Shown: positions 1 through 10,010 of the stretch, in pieces
Position numbering within the stretch: the first letter of the stretch is position 1
Layout of the letters: each line of letters opens with the position of its first letter
Source of the DNA: Armillaria gallica
Lineage: Eukaryota > Basidiomycota > Agaricomycetes > Agaricales > Physalacriaceae
Assembly (NCBI GenBank): GCA_037576215.1
Contig: JBANDB010000012.1
Span: 434,001-498,000, forward strand
Length of the DNA: 64,000 bases
Direction: 5' to 3'
Program-made: the position numbers and the translations under genes
Notes under the pieces: generated by a model
Database searches by the model: none
What the model saw: the letters and a program-made list of their open reading frames with translations, nothing else
What the model was told of the DNA's origin: nothing

Positions 1-185
1 TGATGCGGAATCGTATATCATGGCAGATACCCGGATGGGAATTTGCAACCGGGAACAGCTGTAATGACCATCGTTTGTTAGAGAGGCGGGCGGAGTGCAG
101 TTCCATAGATCCTTCCGTTTACGACACCGGACGGCCATTCCTGCACCAAATGCCATGGCTGGATGCGCGTAGCTTAGTTTTCTAA
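1..185 (+). pseudogene. 3' end of an APH/kinase-like gene (partial at window edge)
   Basis: The reading frame open from the window edge ends ...HQMPWLDARSLVF then a stop. It aligns along its length with the C-terminus of the APH-like pseudogene at 4.6-5.8 kb: shared blocks are QIPGW, a charged RAE segment, MYD/VYD, and HQM-x-(W)-x-DAR. It is therefore the tail of an aminoglycoside-phosphotransferase-like (protein-kinase-fold) gene lying mostly outside the window. The Trp of the final motif is TGG here, while the other copy has a stop. Whether the whole gene is intact cannot be judged; it is typed as pseudogene only because just a fragment is visible. Confidence 0.55.
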
Positions 186-1094
186 GCGGAAATCAATATG
201 ATTGGCTATTTTTTAATTCAATGTGACACAACTCAATGCAGCTCGTGTAAGCTCGTGTAGAGCTGTGATTTTGAGCTTAAATCAAATATTGGGCCGACAC
301 TTGCTCGTGAACCTAACCAGACAGTAACATCTCGGTATACCTGCTAGACACCGATTCGAATAATATGGCGCAGACGAAAAGATATAACATATATCGAGTT
401 GAAGGTGATAACTGGCTAGAGGACCTCAATCCCGGCCTACTCCTCTCGTTCCATCGGTTGTCATCGTGTGCGGTGTGGATGCTGGACTGTTGTGTAGCAC
501 AGCGAAGACAGAATAATCATTTTGATACCTAGAACGCATCAAAGAGCGGAACTGGCAAACAAAGACGGATTAGGCAAAGAATGACTCGAGCGTCATGGAC
601 AGCCGTTGAAATTGATAAGGTGCCTTATCGCACAGCCACGTCCGGTTTTTGGCAAGGCTTTTTGGAGGCTTCTGTTGGCACGACAATGACGACGAATTAA
701 TAACCGAATGATGTACCGCCATTGCGCACCCGGACCACTGAAGTATAGGAGGCGACGAATCGTTTGATTAAATTCTCCCTCTTTCCTTGCTCTTTCCCGT
801 CTGTTATCTCTTCTTCATACCCGGAGTCTACAGTGACAGCTTTGTTGAGTTTTCATCTCAACGTGGGGAACATGCCGAGGAACGACCCAATAGTAAGGGC
901 GGTAGGTGTCCAAATCGTATCTAATTCTAATTGAGTTGATCTGTCCTAGTTCCTCGACGCTTTGGAAGTAAAATGGGCCCGATTGGAAGGAATATTAAAA
1001 TTGGCTCACTTGCGGAGTATAAACATTGTTACAGTGCACACTGCACCCTTCGTCGACCCTGGAAAGACCTATGTAGGTGTATCTTTCCTCTCTT
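186..1094. other. intergenic, no gene recognised
   Basis: AT-rich stretch with stops in all frames. I see no coding similarity, RNA gene or clear promoter. Confidence 0.5.
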
Positions 1095-1245
1095 AACAGC
1101 CCGCACTTTCGTCACACTGATCTTTGACAAGGGAGGCAAGCACACAGGACATGTCTGCTTCACGATGGCTTATAGTACTGGTTGTCGTTGTGAGTTATTC
1201 GATGCCAGAACTTGAAGAGATGAGAGAGCGACTGACGGCACCGTA
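1095..1245 (-). pseudogene. RING-finger relic, degenerate copy of the neighbouring gene
   Basis: Read on the minus strand, this stretch matches the RING-encoding part of the gene at 1.5-2.5 kb: a VKQTCPVCL-like start and SKISVTK are still legible where the intact gene has KQTCPVCLCPSSKMSVTKCG. A one-base shift breaks the frame just before the CGHVFC half, an in-frame stop lies upstream in the part matching the segment after the TM helix, and similarity is lost beyond. It is a dead partial duplicate about 0.5 kb from the working gene. Confidence 0.6.
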
Positions 1246-1545
1246 AGGATGCCCGCGCAACACAGAGCGCGTACCTAGTACGGAAAAGTAAAAGAATTAG
1301 CTATCGTACGCGAGAGGTTTTAAAAACAAATCATCCGGTGGTCTCTACAGATGTAAGGACCCGAAGCAGGCTAGCTTTCTTGTACGCAAATATAGATCGG
1401 ACGAGAGCACAAAGAAGAGGCGAGGACGAGCATACGTTCAGTACACCGATGCCCAAGACGCCCGCGTGATCATGTTGTAAACACGGTATATTGAAAAAAA
1501 TGTCCTGGGTATATATACAGATCGCAGAAGCGTCCGTTGACGCCA

Positions 1546-2510
1546 TTAATGTATATGCAAATTGATCTTTCGCAGCTGGTCGAGATGACCAGGCTTTCGG
1601 CACGATGGGCATCCCTGGCTCTTTTCAAATGTCTGGCGGATGCATCTAGGATTAACGTCAACTAGAGCTTTTATGCTGCGAGAAAAGAGACTTACGATGA
1701 ACAGAATACATGCCCACACTTCGTCACACTCATCTTCGATGACGGACACAAGCACACCGGGCATGTTTGCTTCATGGTGGCTTTCGGTATTGGCTGGCGT
1801 TGTAAGCGCTTCTTAAGATTCTGCAAGGTAATGTTAGAGAGTGCTAAAGCGAAGAGAATGATGAAGCCTACCAAGATAGCAATGCCAACCTCTACCCGGG
1901 ACATAGGAGCTTTCTCCTCGATTTTTTCGAGTGTGACAGGCTCCTCCCGGTTCTCCTCTTCATGCTGCTGGCGTGCCAGCTCGTCTTCCCACCCTTCAGC
2001 GCGTCTTTCGCGATCGCCTTCTTCGTAATCGCGGTGGTGACGAGCTGATTGCTCATAATGCTATTTGTTGTCGTTAGTAAAAGCCATGTCTAGATTGAAG
2101 GAGGACATACGATTTTAAGAGCAGAGGAGGACTGGAACTCCTTGTCGCAGTCATCACAATAATGATGGTAATCCGAGAGGATCAAATGCTAAAAGGGAAA
2201 CAGTTAGTCGACGTCGATGAGCATAACAACAAAAGGGGCTCACCGTCTTGAAGGAGTTGTTATTCAAGAAACCTCGTTTGCAGGTATGGCAGTACGGGTG
2301 TCGACCAGATAGGTCGAGATGATTCCGCATAAGCTCAATCGACCATAGTGTCTGGTCGCATTGAGTGCAATATTGCGGATTGAATTCCTCTTCAGGACGA
2401 AGAGTGATAGTGGAAGCCGAAGCCTCGCACGCGTTGGTGTTTGTAGAGCGCAGTTGGTTGTGTTTGGTGTTCATGTTTGTTATGGAGGAGATCAGGTTCC
2501 GCGGGGGCAT
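1546..2510 (-). CDS. C2H2-like zinc finger, TM and RING-finger protein (probable membrane E3 ubiquitin ligase)
   Basis: Four exons, with introns near 2243-2189, 2110-2061 and 1696-1647. The spliced protein begins MPPRNLISS and has paired Cys/His knuckles (YCTQCDQTLW...HPYCHTCKRGF, then HYCDDCDKEFQSS) resembling tandem C2H2 fingers. A charged Arg/Glu-rich stretch follows, then a hydrophobic helix (VGIAILVGFIILFALALSNI) and a C-terminal RING: CPVC, then CGHVFCSSCI, then GCPSCRK, ending about 15 residues later. RING proteins of this kind usually transfer ubiquitin, and the helix suggests membrane attachment; the substrate is unknown. Skipping the last intron would end the protein at the RING's middle, and splicing at the more distal AG restores Cys-x2-Cys, so that acceptor was chosen. 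The start is the first Met before conserved-looking sequence; an upstream in-frame Met at 2579 is possible. Confidence 0.68.
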
Positions 2511-4084
2511 TTTATACGAGGAAAGGGGGAGCTGGTGTCTCACTCCGGAAATATTGCCTCCGGTAGCGGTGAGACACATCGTAGACAGCTGTGTTTGCCC
2601 GTGGATGATTGTAGGTCCGTGTTATCTATTCGCTCATTCAAGGATGAAGTATAGCTTGATCGTCGACGAAGTGACTATAACCGCAGAACTACCTGAGAAA
2701 GAGATGTTAAGTTCATACGACAGCAAGTGCATCAATAGGAGTAGCTCACCCCTCCGGTAGTTTTACACTAGGTTTCACCGGCGCTTGAAGGAGAAGCGAG
2801 GCATCGATGAGCCCGGAATCTCCACAGTCGCGAGGGGGGGGGGGGATGAAATCGACGAGCCTCCTCGCTGTATTTCGCCGTGTCCCATCCAGCGAATGTC
2901 TAGTTCAAGTGCATGTGAGTCCAGGTCCAGCGAAGACAAGAGATAAAAGACGTACCGTACATACACACGAGACGACGTTGCGAGTAGTACCCTGCATCAG
3001 ACAACAGGGCGTCTTGCAATCTAAAATGAAAGAGCAAATGATGAAACCTAGTGTCAAATCGGGCATCGAATCATATGTACTTCATGATAGAACTCAAACA
3101 ACAGGTGGCAAAAGCGACGCTTATAGGAGGAAGCGGCCCTTTCAGAAGTAAGTAAGCCAAGAATATTGTAGAACACAAAGCTTACTACTTACCGCCATCA
3201 ATGTTACATACAAAGCCTGTGTGCAGAGTAAACTTGATGTCCGACATTGTTTGCTAGAACTCCGACGCATTCCGTGAGGTGAAAATATTTCATGCTCTTT
3301 TGATGCAGCGTCAAACCAACGTAGTCATCGCTGTAAAATAGCCGCACCATATCACTTCTTTCCCCGACTCTAGAGAAATTTTTTTTGCCGTACGTGCGTC
3401 TGCCAGATGACGCTCGAACGTTCATCTGTAGTTGCCGATGTTGGTAGGTTGATGGCATTCTAGCTGTCATCGAACAGCAGCTTGCCATGTTATTTGCTGA
3501 CGTTGCTGCATGAAGCGTAGTGGTTGGATCGTTCTGCGGATGCCAATGAAATTAACTGGCATGTCGCCCTGGCATTAAAATAAGATTCAGTATAGCATAC
3601 GAACTTCCTTCAGCAGTGGGCGTACCATGCTCCCGTCTAACTGGGGCTGCATCTGTCTCCTAGAGCGTATTTTGAAGAACAGCCCTGATGAAATCACTCA
3701 ACGAATCTCCCTGAATAATCGGTCACTTTTCAGTTACTCTTCGAAGGTTGTTCAAACTTCAAAGGTGCCTTTAATTCAACAATAGTCAGGCTTTGGACTC
3801 CGATCGAGACGTGCCGGTGGTAAAGAAGATAGTAACCAGGAATGTTCCCAGAAGAAACAGATGCGGTGGAGCACGACATGACGGTCAACTTGTGAAGATT
3901 CAAATTGTAGCTATTTGTCATCAACCTGACGCTCTTCACGAGTCGCACAGCCACTGTCGGCGCGCAAATCCTGCTTGACGCGACGATGACGTTGAAGGTC
4001 CTCGAAAGACGACGAATCAATGACGTACTTCCTGCCTGCCGCAAAGCCGACCCTCTGTCCATCGTGAGCAGTTCCGTGACAGGA
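2511..4084. other. intergenic, no gene recognised
   Basis: Contains a poly-G run near 2834 and several overlapping ORFs of 60-125 codons on both strands (for example 3204-3488 and 3730-4104, minus). None shows a recognisable domain, signal peptide or consistent splicing. Confidence 0.45.
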
Positions 4085-4430
4085 TATAAATTAATAAAAG
4101 GCATCAGTGTTTTTGATTATCCTTCGCTCCTTCTGTCTTCAGCTCCCTCACTGCACTTCGGTGGCTCCAGTCATTGTCCAATCATGTCAGACCTGCTGAG
4201 ACGGCTATCCCGGTAAGTCATTTTAAAGGCCGTTGACCTCAACTGATCAATTGAGTCTAGTTTAGTGGCCTGCAATTCGAACACCTACGATTTGACAGAA
4301 TCTATACCGAGATCTGTACAGAACCAGCTCTTTGAAATCCAAGGTCGAAATCATTGATTCGTTCTTGGTTCCAGTCGGAAGGGGCAATCTAGTTGCGGAA
4401 TCTAAACTTCGTTGACCCTAGGGAGCCTTG
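4085..4430 (+). other. TATA box plus short first exon and degenerate coding sequence
   Basis: TATAAA at 4085 is followed 99 nt later by an ATG that opens MSDLLRRLSR and runs directly into a good donor (GTAAGT at 4213). After a plausible acceptor, coding-like text continues in more than one frame (FEHLRFDRIY; then VEIIDSFLVPVGRGNL) without a single open frame. This looks like the 5' end of a decayed gene. It may belong to the APH-like pseudogene just downstream or to an unrelated gene; I cannot decide. Confidence 0.35.
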
Positions 4431-4639
4431 ACCTTCAACCAATGATAGGCGTAGCCACATATCACGCCCGATGCCGCATCACATTAACATAGAAGTCTTG
4501 AAATCGAGGATTCAAGGCTACTTACAAGACGATGCAATCTCTCTTCACTCACTAGACTCATGTGTGTTTGTTCCTACATATATTCCGGAAGTTCGCTGAT
4601 ATTTCTGTGGACACTGCCGTGTAATACTACCTACCTACA

Positions 4640-5786
4640 TACCTACCTTTTCACGAGCTTTTAGTCTCCAACGATGTGGTGTGTTTTCCTAGCTTATGGG
4701 TGTCGTTGCATGATCTAACGTTCAAACACGAAGACTTACACAGTAGACTCTTCGTTTTACGGCCAGCTTTTGCTACGTGTCGCTTGGGCAGCGGTGTGGA
4801 GCGACGGCAACCGGCAATTCAAGGAAGTATCGGATTTCAAGATGCGCTCAGAGGTACCCTGCCTTTATCCTTCTGGTCAAAGACGCTAATACCGTTAAAA
4901 GGTTGCCACAATGCATTATGTGAAGGAGCATACAACCATCCCAGTCCCCGGCGTATGATCCTGACTGGGACAGAAAGGTCGGCGGAGAGTGGATGCTGAT
5001 GAGATATGTGCGGCGGATATCCTATTTTCAGCCGACGCGCTGATCAATTTTGTTTCAGATCGATGGCATTAACCCCGTATATCTATGGAGGACTCTTACA
5101 GACGATCGGCGTTGTGCATATCCATAGTGGACATCTGGTCACAGCTTATGCGCCTACGCTTCAAATTTATAGGCAGCATCTACGAGCAGCAAGTCGAATC
5201 AGAAAGTCGGTATTTCATCAGACCCATGACCTACCTTTCCCAAGCCGGAAGTATCGGCTCTCCTGAGGCCTGTACGTCTGGACCGTTTCTGTCTTCCAGA
5301 GACTAGCTTATAGCCATTGCCAACGAAAAACTAGAACCGATTCGAAGGACTATACCCGACCCCGACGACGAGCAGGCGCACAAGTGGCGCGAAGCTTCAA
5401 TTGACGCCTTGAAGAAGTCCCCTCTGCTCGACCCTGATTCCCGCGATCACGAGCAGATTGTATCGTCCCACATTGACTATTCGTTGCACAACATCCTTTT
5501 CGATCGTAACGATCCCACTCGGGTCGTCGCTGTGGTTGACTGGGAGGCCGCGCGCACGGTTCCCATGTGGGCTGCCAACCCAACTTTCCGGTGGCCCTTC
5601 TTGCTATCAAATGAGAAAGTCAGCCAGATACCTGGATGGAAGTTCACGATTGGAGACGGCGGCAATGTCCTTCACCTACTGCAGGCCCGTGCAGAGTTTA
5701 GTGATTGTGATCTGTCTATGTATGACAATGAGAGACCAATCCAACACCAAATGTCGTGAATTGATGCGCGTTGCTTGATTTTCTGA
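4640..5786 (+). pseudogene. APH-family (aminoglycoside phosphotransferase-like kinase) pseudogene
   Basis: Recognisable kinase-like pieces in order: SEVATMHYVKEHTTIPVP (N-lobe), DRKVGGEWMLMRYV (hinge), SIVDIWSQLMRLRF, GPFLSSRD then LIAIANEKLEP, the catalytic-loop-like HIDYSLHNILFD (H-x-D-x4-N) and VVAVVDWEAA (DFG-equivalent Asp). The phosphotransfer residues survive. Breaks: a frameshift near 4950 just before YDPDWD, a second near 5115, TAG at 5304-5306 where the family has Trp, and TGA at 5757-5759 where the paralogue at the window start has Trp. Introns near 4855-4901 and 4999-5059 look normal. Such genes are expanded in Agaricomycetes and their substrates are mostly unknown. The 5' limit is uncertain. 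Confidence 0.7.
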
Positions 5787-5918
5787 ATCATACAAGCTAG
5801 AGTTATGTGTATTGAGATACAACTCTATTACCCTCCCGCACTGCTCCACGTTGCACGATACATCCTAACTGAACAACTATAAATTCACTTCTTCCCCACA
5901 ATCGATCATCGAGTGCTC

Positions 5919-7025
5919 TCATAATTTGATTGACTTCGAAGCCTCGCTACAAAAGCGGTGAATCCAATTAGCAATCCCTCGAGCGGACTCTTCTTTTGCC
6001 CACCCTATTGATGCTCTTAGTCGACCGCAGACCTTCACAGAAGTCACAGATACTTACGGGTATCGCCAACATTGGGGTCACCTCTCAGAGCAAAGCCATG
6101 CTTGACACCTGAAAAGACCTGGAAACAGTAACTGGCCTTTATTTCGATTAGAATATCTTCAGCGCGTCGACGGAACTCCAATGGAAAGGTGCGATCAATT
6201 TCTATTAGTGATGGTGACATGAAATGATTTGAAGAACCACCGAAGAAAATGGTACGTGCCCGCGCAAGATAGAAGTAAAGGCCCTTAATTCAGAAGTATC
6301 AGGCCCGAGGCTTCAGAAAGAAGACAGGAATGCAAGCTTACTCTTGATATTCTTGAAGTGATCCTCAGTAAGGAATGCTGGATGCGCGATAGCGCCTAGT
6401 ATCCGATGCGTCAAGAGAGGTATTTCCAGAAGGGTATACTTTAACTTGCCCGCCACAATATCTCCACGAGCCGCAAGATCCAAAACGAATGGAGCTCCGA
6501 AGCAGTACCCCACAGCTGAATACTGCGCATCCTCGCCTTGGTCGATTGAGTGTTTTTGAAAAAGCATAACAACTACTGTACTGCTTACCGTATTTCTCCC
6601 GAATAGCGTTCAGCCATCGAGGCATTAGCTCTTTGGCTTGCTGCTTCGACTTTTCCAGCCAAGCCGGTCTATCAAAGTCTGACTCTGTGTGTATATACAC
6701 GGGGTCTCCGAGGAAATAGTCGACACCCACGACGATAAACCCTATTGTTGGCCTTTATCACAAAGACATCGCGCACACGAGACAACGAACCTTGAGAAGC
6801 GAAATAGTCTTGAACAAGCTGGTTGTTAATGTACATTGGGCCGTAGACGTCAGCCAAGTACAGTACAACCTTCGTCAAGTTGTCGACGGTCTTAGCAGCC
6901 GGGGGCTCGGAAACATAGGTTGGTACACCAGAAATGATGTCGATTTTGCCGGCTGGTGTCCCTTCGTGCTTTACTGCAGTGAAGCAGCATTCCCCGAGGG
7001 CTCCTGCGAGAATGGGAGAGGTCAT
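5919..7025 (-). CDS. dienelactone hydrolase family protein
   Basis: An alpha/beta-hydrolase of the dienelactone hydrolase family, cytosolic by sequence (no signal peptide). It starts MTSPILAGALGECC. The nucleophile elbow is GYCFGA (Cys), the acid lies in SCAEIDRTFP (Asp) and the base in GVKHGFALRG (His), giving the Cys-Asp-His triad of the family. Seven exons rejoin cleanly to a C-terminus ending SEASKSIKL. Two of the introns must use GC donors to stay in frame: 6396-6449 (GCAAGT, joining VAG to AIAHPAF) and 6202-6259 (GCACGT, joining SCAE to IDRTF). No GT alternative keeps the conserved motifs. Fungal members act on lactones from aromatic breakdown or on unrelated esters; the substrate here is not predictable. 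Confidence 0.82.
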
Positions 7026-7860
7026 GGTAACAGTTCGAATTAGTTAGAGAAAAGGCAACCAGAAAAAGGAAGCTAATCGATCTCCCCAAAAGCTTTACGT
7101 GAGGTCCGAACAGCTGATCTGCGAAGTCAAGTGCGAAGAGCTTCCTCTTTGTTGTAGTTGACAGGATGTCAGCGCAACGACAGCTGTTTGCAGTATCATG
7201 ACCGCGGACATTTCACTTTTTCCTACATCCACTCGATTGTATCCACGATTTCTTCGTTCGGAGTGTAGAAACCAAAACTTCCCGAGAATGTCCAATCAAC
7301 TGAGGAAACAGCGAAGTGTTGAAGTGAGAAATTCAGACATCATGGGAGGATTCCAATAATTCAGATCACACCGAAAACAACATGAGTGAACTGTAGGCTG
7401 TCTCCTAGCACATGTTTCCTCACCAAAAATCAATCACCGATAGGCCAGAAACAGAGGAAAACGCGAGGTAGGCTAAGTTTGAAGTATCAACAAATGCTAC
7501 GAAAAGTTGACGAAAAGATCAGTGAGCATCTAAGAGAAGAGGAAGATAGTCATAGATAGCTCAAACTAAGTCGTCAATATAGGCGCTAGACGCATCTAGC
7601 CTTGTGTTGTGCTCAGCGTCGATGCACTGGTGGACCACTGGCAGGTGCCAGAAAGGGGCTTCTTCGGATCGGAAAATTCCCGTGCTGAGGACCCAGGATC
7701 ACGGGATATGACCGCGGCTCTGAGTAATCGATGCATTCTCCTACTCTCTCGACTCTCGCAGTTTCTTTGCTGGCTCCTTGGCGTTCAGTAAGTCTAGTTT
7801 ACATGCGTTTTCCTTCCTCAGTATTTCTCAGCCCTTTCAAAGAGCCTATGATCGACTGCT
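7026..7860. other. intergenic between divergent hydrolase and F-box genes
   Basis: Shared upstream region of the minus-strand hydrolase and the plus-strand F-box gene. Short ORFs only; no domain or RNA gene seen. Confidence 0.45.
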
Positions 7861-9209
7861 ATGTCCGTGCTGCCACAGGAGCTTGTCGAAGTGATCGTTG
7901 ATTTCTTAAAAGGCGATAAGCAATCCCTGCGGTCTTGCCTTCTTTCCGCTCGCTGCTTCGTTGAGCGTGCGCGGATACACTTATTTCGCGATGTGACTAT
8001 TTCTTCCCCCCAGCGCCTAACAGTGCTTTTCGCATTATTCAGATTATCCCCCAGCCTTCCAGCTCTGATTCGTACAGTGAATTTTATCGGCCAGTCGTTC
8101 ATTGCCCCTGCAGATTGGATATTCATCGATAATGCAAGTCAACTCGTCTTTCAATCCCTCCCCAATGTCGAGAAAGTCGTGATTGAAGATGTCTGAATTT
8201 CTCGGCTGACAGAGATTCTTCCACCTTCCTACATTTTCCCATCTAAAACACTCATACGGCATCTCACTCTTGACGACGTCATCATGGAAAATGGAGACGA
8301 CCTTTTTACGTTAATATGCAATCTTCCGTCTCTGAAATATCTCAATTTCGGTTTGGTTTTCTTCCGAAATCCGCATTCGACCACGGCTACCTTCCCTTCT
8401 CCACCGCCAGAACTACGTCTTGAAACATTGGAGCTCCAGCTATCGAATACTGCCAATCATTCGGTGATGTTGTTCCTACTAGAACATCTCGCTGACATTC
8501 TTTCGGCCTTGAAGCACTTACGCATCGCATACATGACGGCCCGCGAGCTTCAGCTCGTCAGAATCATTCTTTCTCAAACCCGCGAGTCCCTCAGCATAGC
8601 GTACATAGGACCCATGATGCTTGGAAATGCAGAATCGCAACAGCATGGTAAGTATTCTGACCGGTCACGAGTACGTTTCGGTACTTATTGCCCCGCTACT
8701 CAGCCAATGACCCTATCCTTCTTCTATCCCTTAGTCATATCGAGTATTTGACAATCGTCATCGACGAAACAGATCCACACACCTCTGCCCTCAAATACTG
8801 GACCGAGAACTTTGCTACGGATGACGAAGACTTTAAGCTGAAGGATCTCACAATCAATCTGAAAGTTCACGTCGAACGATCAGATTCCACATTCTCCGCA
8901 TCCTTTCCCATGGCGGCGCAGTGGTCAGCCCTGGAGGCCGCCCTTTGCCGCTCCCAGATGAAGAAACTTTGCAGAGTGAACCTAAAGCTTGTCGCCGACT
9001 CAGGGGTTGGATATGATTCCCAATTGGAGACTCTCCTCGTTCGCTTGAAGGATATCATAGAGGATACTTGCCAGTTATTGATGAGTCGCGATCTCCTACG
9101 AGTAGGCGAGTCGCTCAGCTTCTCATTAGACATCCGTCTGACAGTCATTACTAGAGTTCTGAACATTACACCGAAACTTGGACATTTCTTTTTATCTACA
9201 ATGGAATAG
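7861..9209 (+). pseudogene. F-box-like protein gene interrupted by an in-frame stop
   Basis: Starts MSVLPQELVEVIVDFLKGD with the typical F-box pattern (LP-E(L/I)-x2-I(V/I)-DFL, then LRSCLLSARCFVERAR and LFRDVTI), as in the many Agaricomycete F-box proteins that recruit targets to SCF ubiquitin ligases. A Leu-rich C-terminal part follows (LPSLKYLNFGL, LSALKHLRIAY, LSHIEYLTIVI). The frame is broken once, by TGA at 8194-8196 between VVIEDV and ISRLTEILPP; the same frame then stays open for about 150 codons to a normal intron near 8646-8733 and the last exon ending GHFFLSTME. Only a 22-nt intron could remove the stop, which is too short. One nonsense change in otherwise clean sequence suggests a recent loss, a variant allele or an error in the assembly. 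Confidence 0.66.
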
Positions 9210-9384
9210 CCACTTTTTACACGATTAACACACATCAAAATGTCGGTTCCTTACCGGGCATGTCAAACGCTGGACTAGCTTCATCGGTGATGCAAGCAAC
9301 TCTAAAATACACAGCGCCACCACCTCTTTAAGTTACTTCTACTGCTATTCATTCGATCCATCACCTGCCTTGCGTGCCCGATGC
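9210..9384. other. short intergenic spacer
   Basis: 3' flank of the F-box gene; nothing recognised. Confidence 0.4.
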
Positions 9385-9690
9385 TGTTTTCGGTTTAGAT
9401 ATGGCGTTTCAGAAAGAAAATCCTGTCCATTCGCTGTATAAAGTGTTTTGTCCACTGGTATGATGGAATCTGTATTTGTCGTGACGCTGCCAGAAACCAT
9501 CAAGTGGGTTTTCACTCTATTATCCATCGTATGCTTAAGTATTTAAGGTTCCAGAATAAAGCTCGTAGACGATGCCGATTGACCAAATCCGCAATACCGC
9601 GGTCTCGTGCACGGAATAACGGAACAATATCCATAGTGCGGCAAGAGGGGATTACGAGAATATATCGTGGACTGTGGTCGATGGTGAGTT
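9385..9690 (+). pseudogene. mitochondrial tricarboxylate (citrate) carrier relic
   Basis: GMMESVFVVTLPETIK matches the signature around the P-x-(D/E)-x2-(K/R) motif of citrate carriers. After an intron of about 50 nt the text continues IKLVDDAD, a stop, then PNPQYRGLVHG and, one frame over, ISIVRQEGITRIYRGLW, the usual repeat-end motif of mitochondrial carriers. An in-frame TGA and a frameshift within about 130 nt, with no flanking carrier repeats, make this a relic of an inner-membrane citrate transporter gene. Confidence 0.6.
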
Positions 9691-10010
9691 CAGCTGGTAC
9701 GTGCTGCGACACGAGGATAGCGCTACACACAGATAATGCGACAAAGCGCTAATTCTGCTGTTCGCTTTGAGGGATTCGACTTTCATTCCACGTTTTTACC
9801 TTCCGCCCACCACCACGAGCAGTCCATGCATTTCTCTTTCTGACCTGTAGGACCCGCTCCCAGGCGAAGCTCTTTCCGCTCTCCTTCTCCCGCGTACCCT
9901 CTTTACGAGAGAATTTCAACAACACGGTCAGTATTTAGCACACCTTGGTCTCAGAATGTTGTGTTGATGAGCGATATGCAGTTCTTAACTTGGTACCTAC
10001 GGCAGAAGTG
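9691..10010. other. upstream region of the TRK gene
   Basis: Pyrimidine-rich stretches (for example near 9780-9900) consistent with a fungal promoter and leader. An in-frame Met at 9945 lies upstream of the chosen TRK start. Confidence 0.35.
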
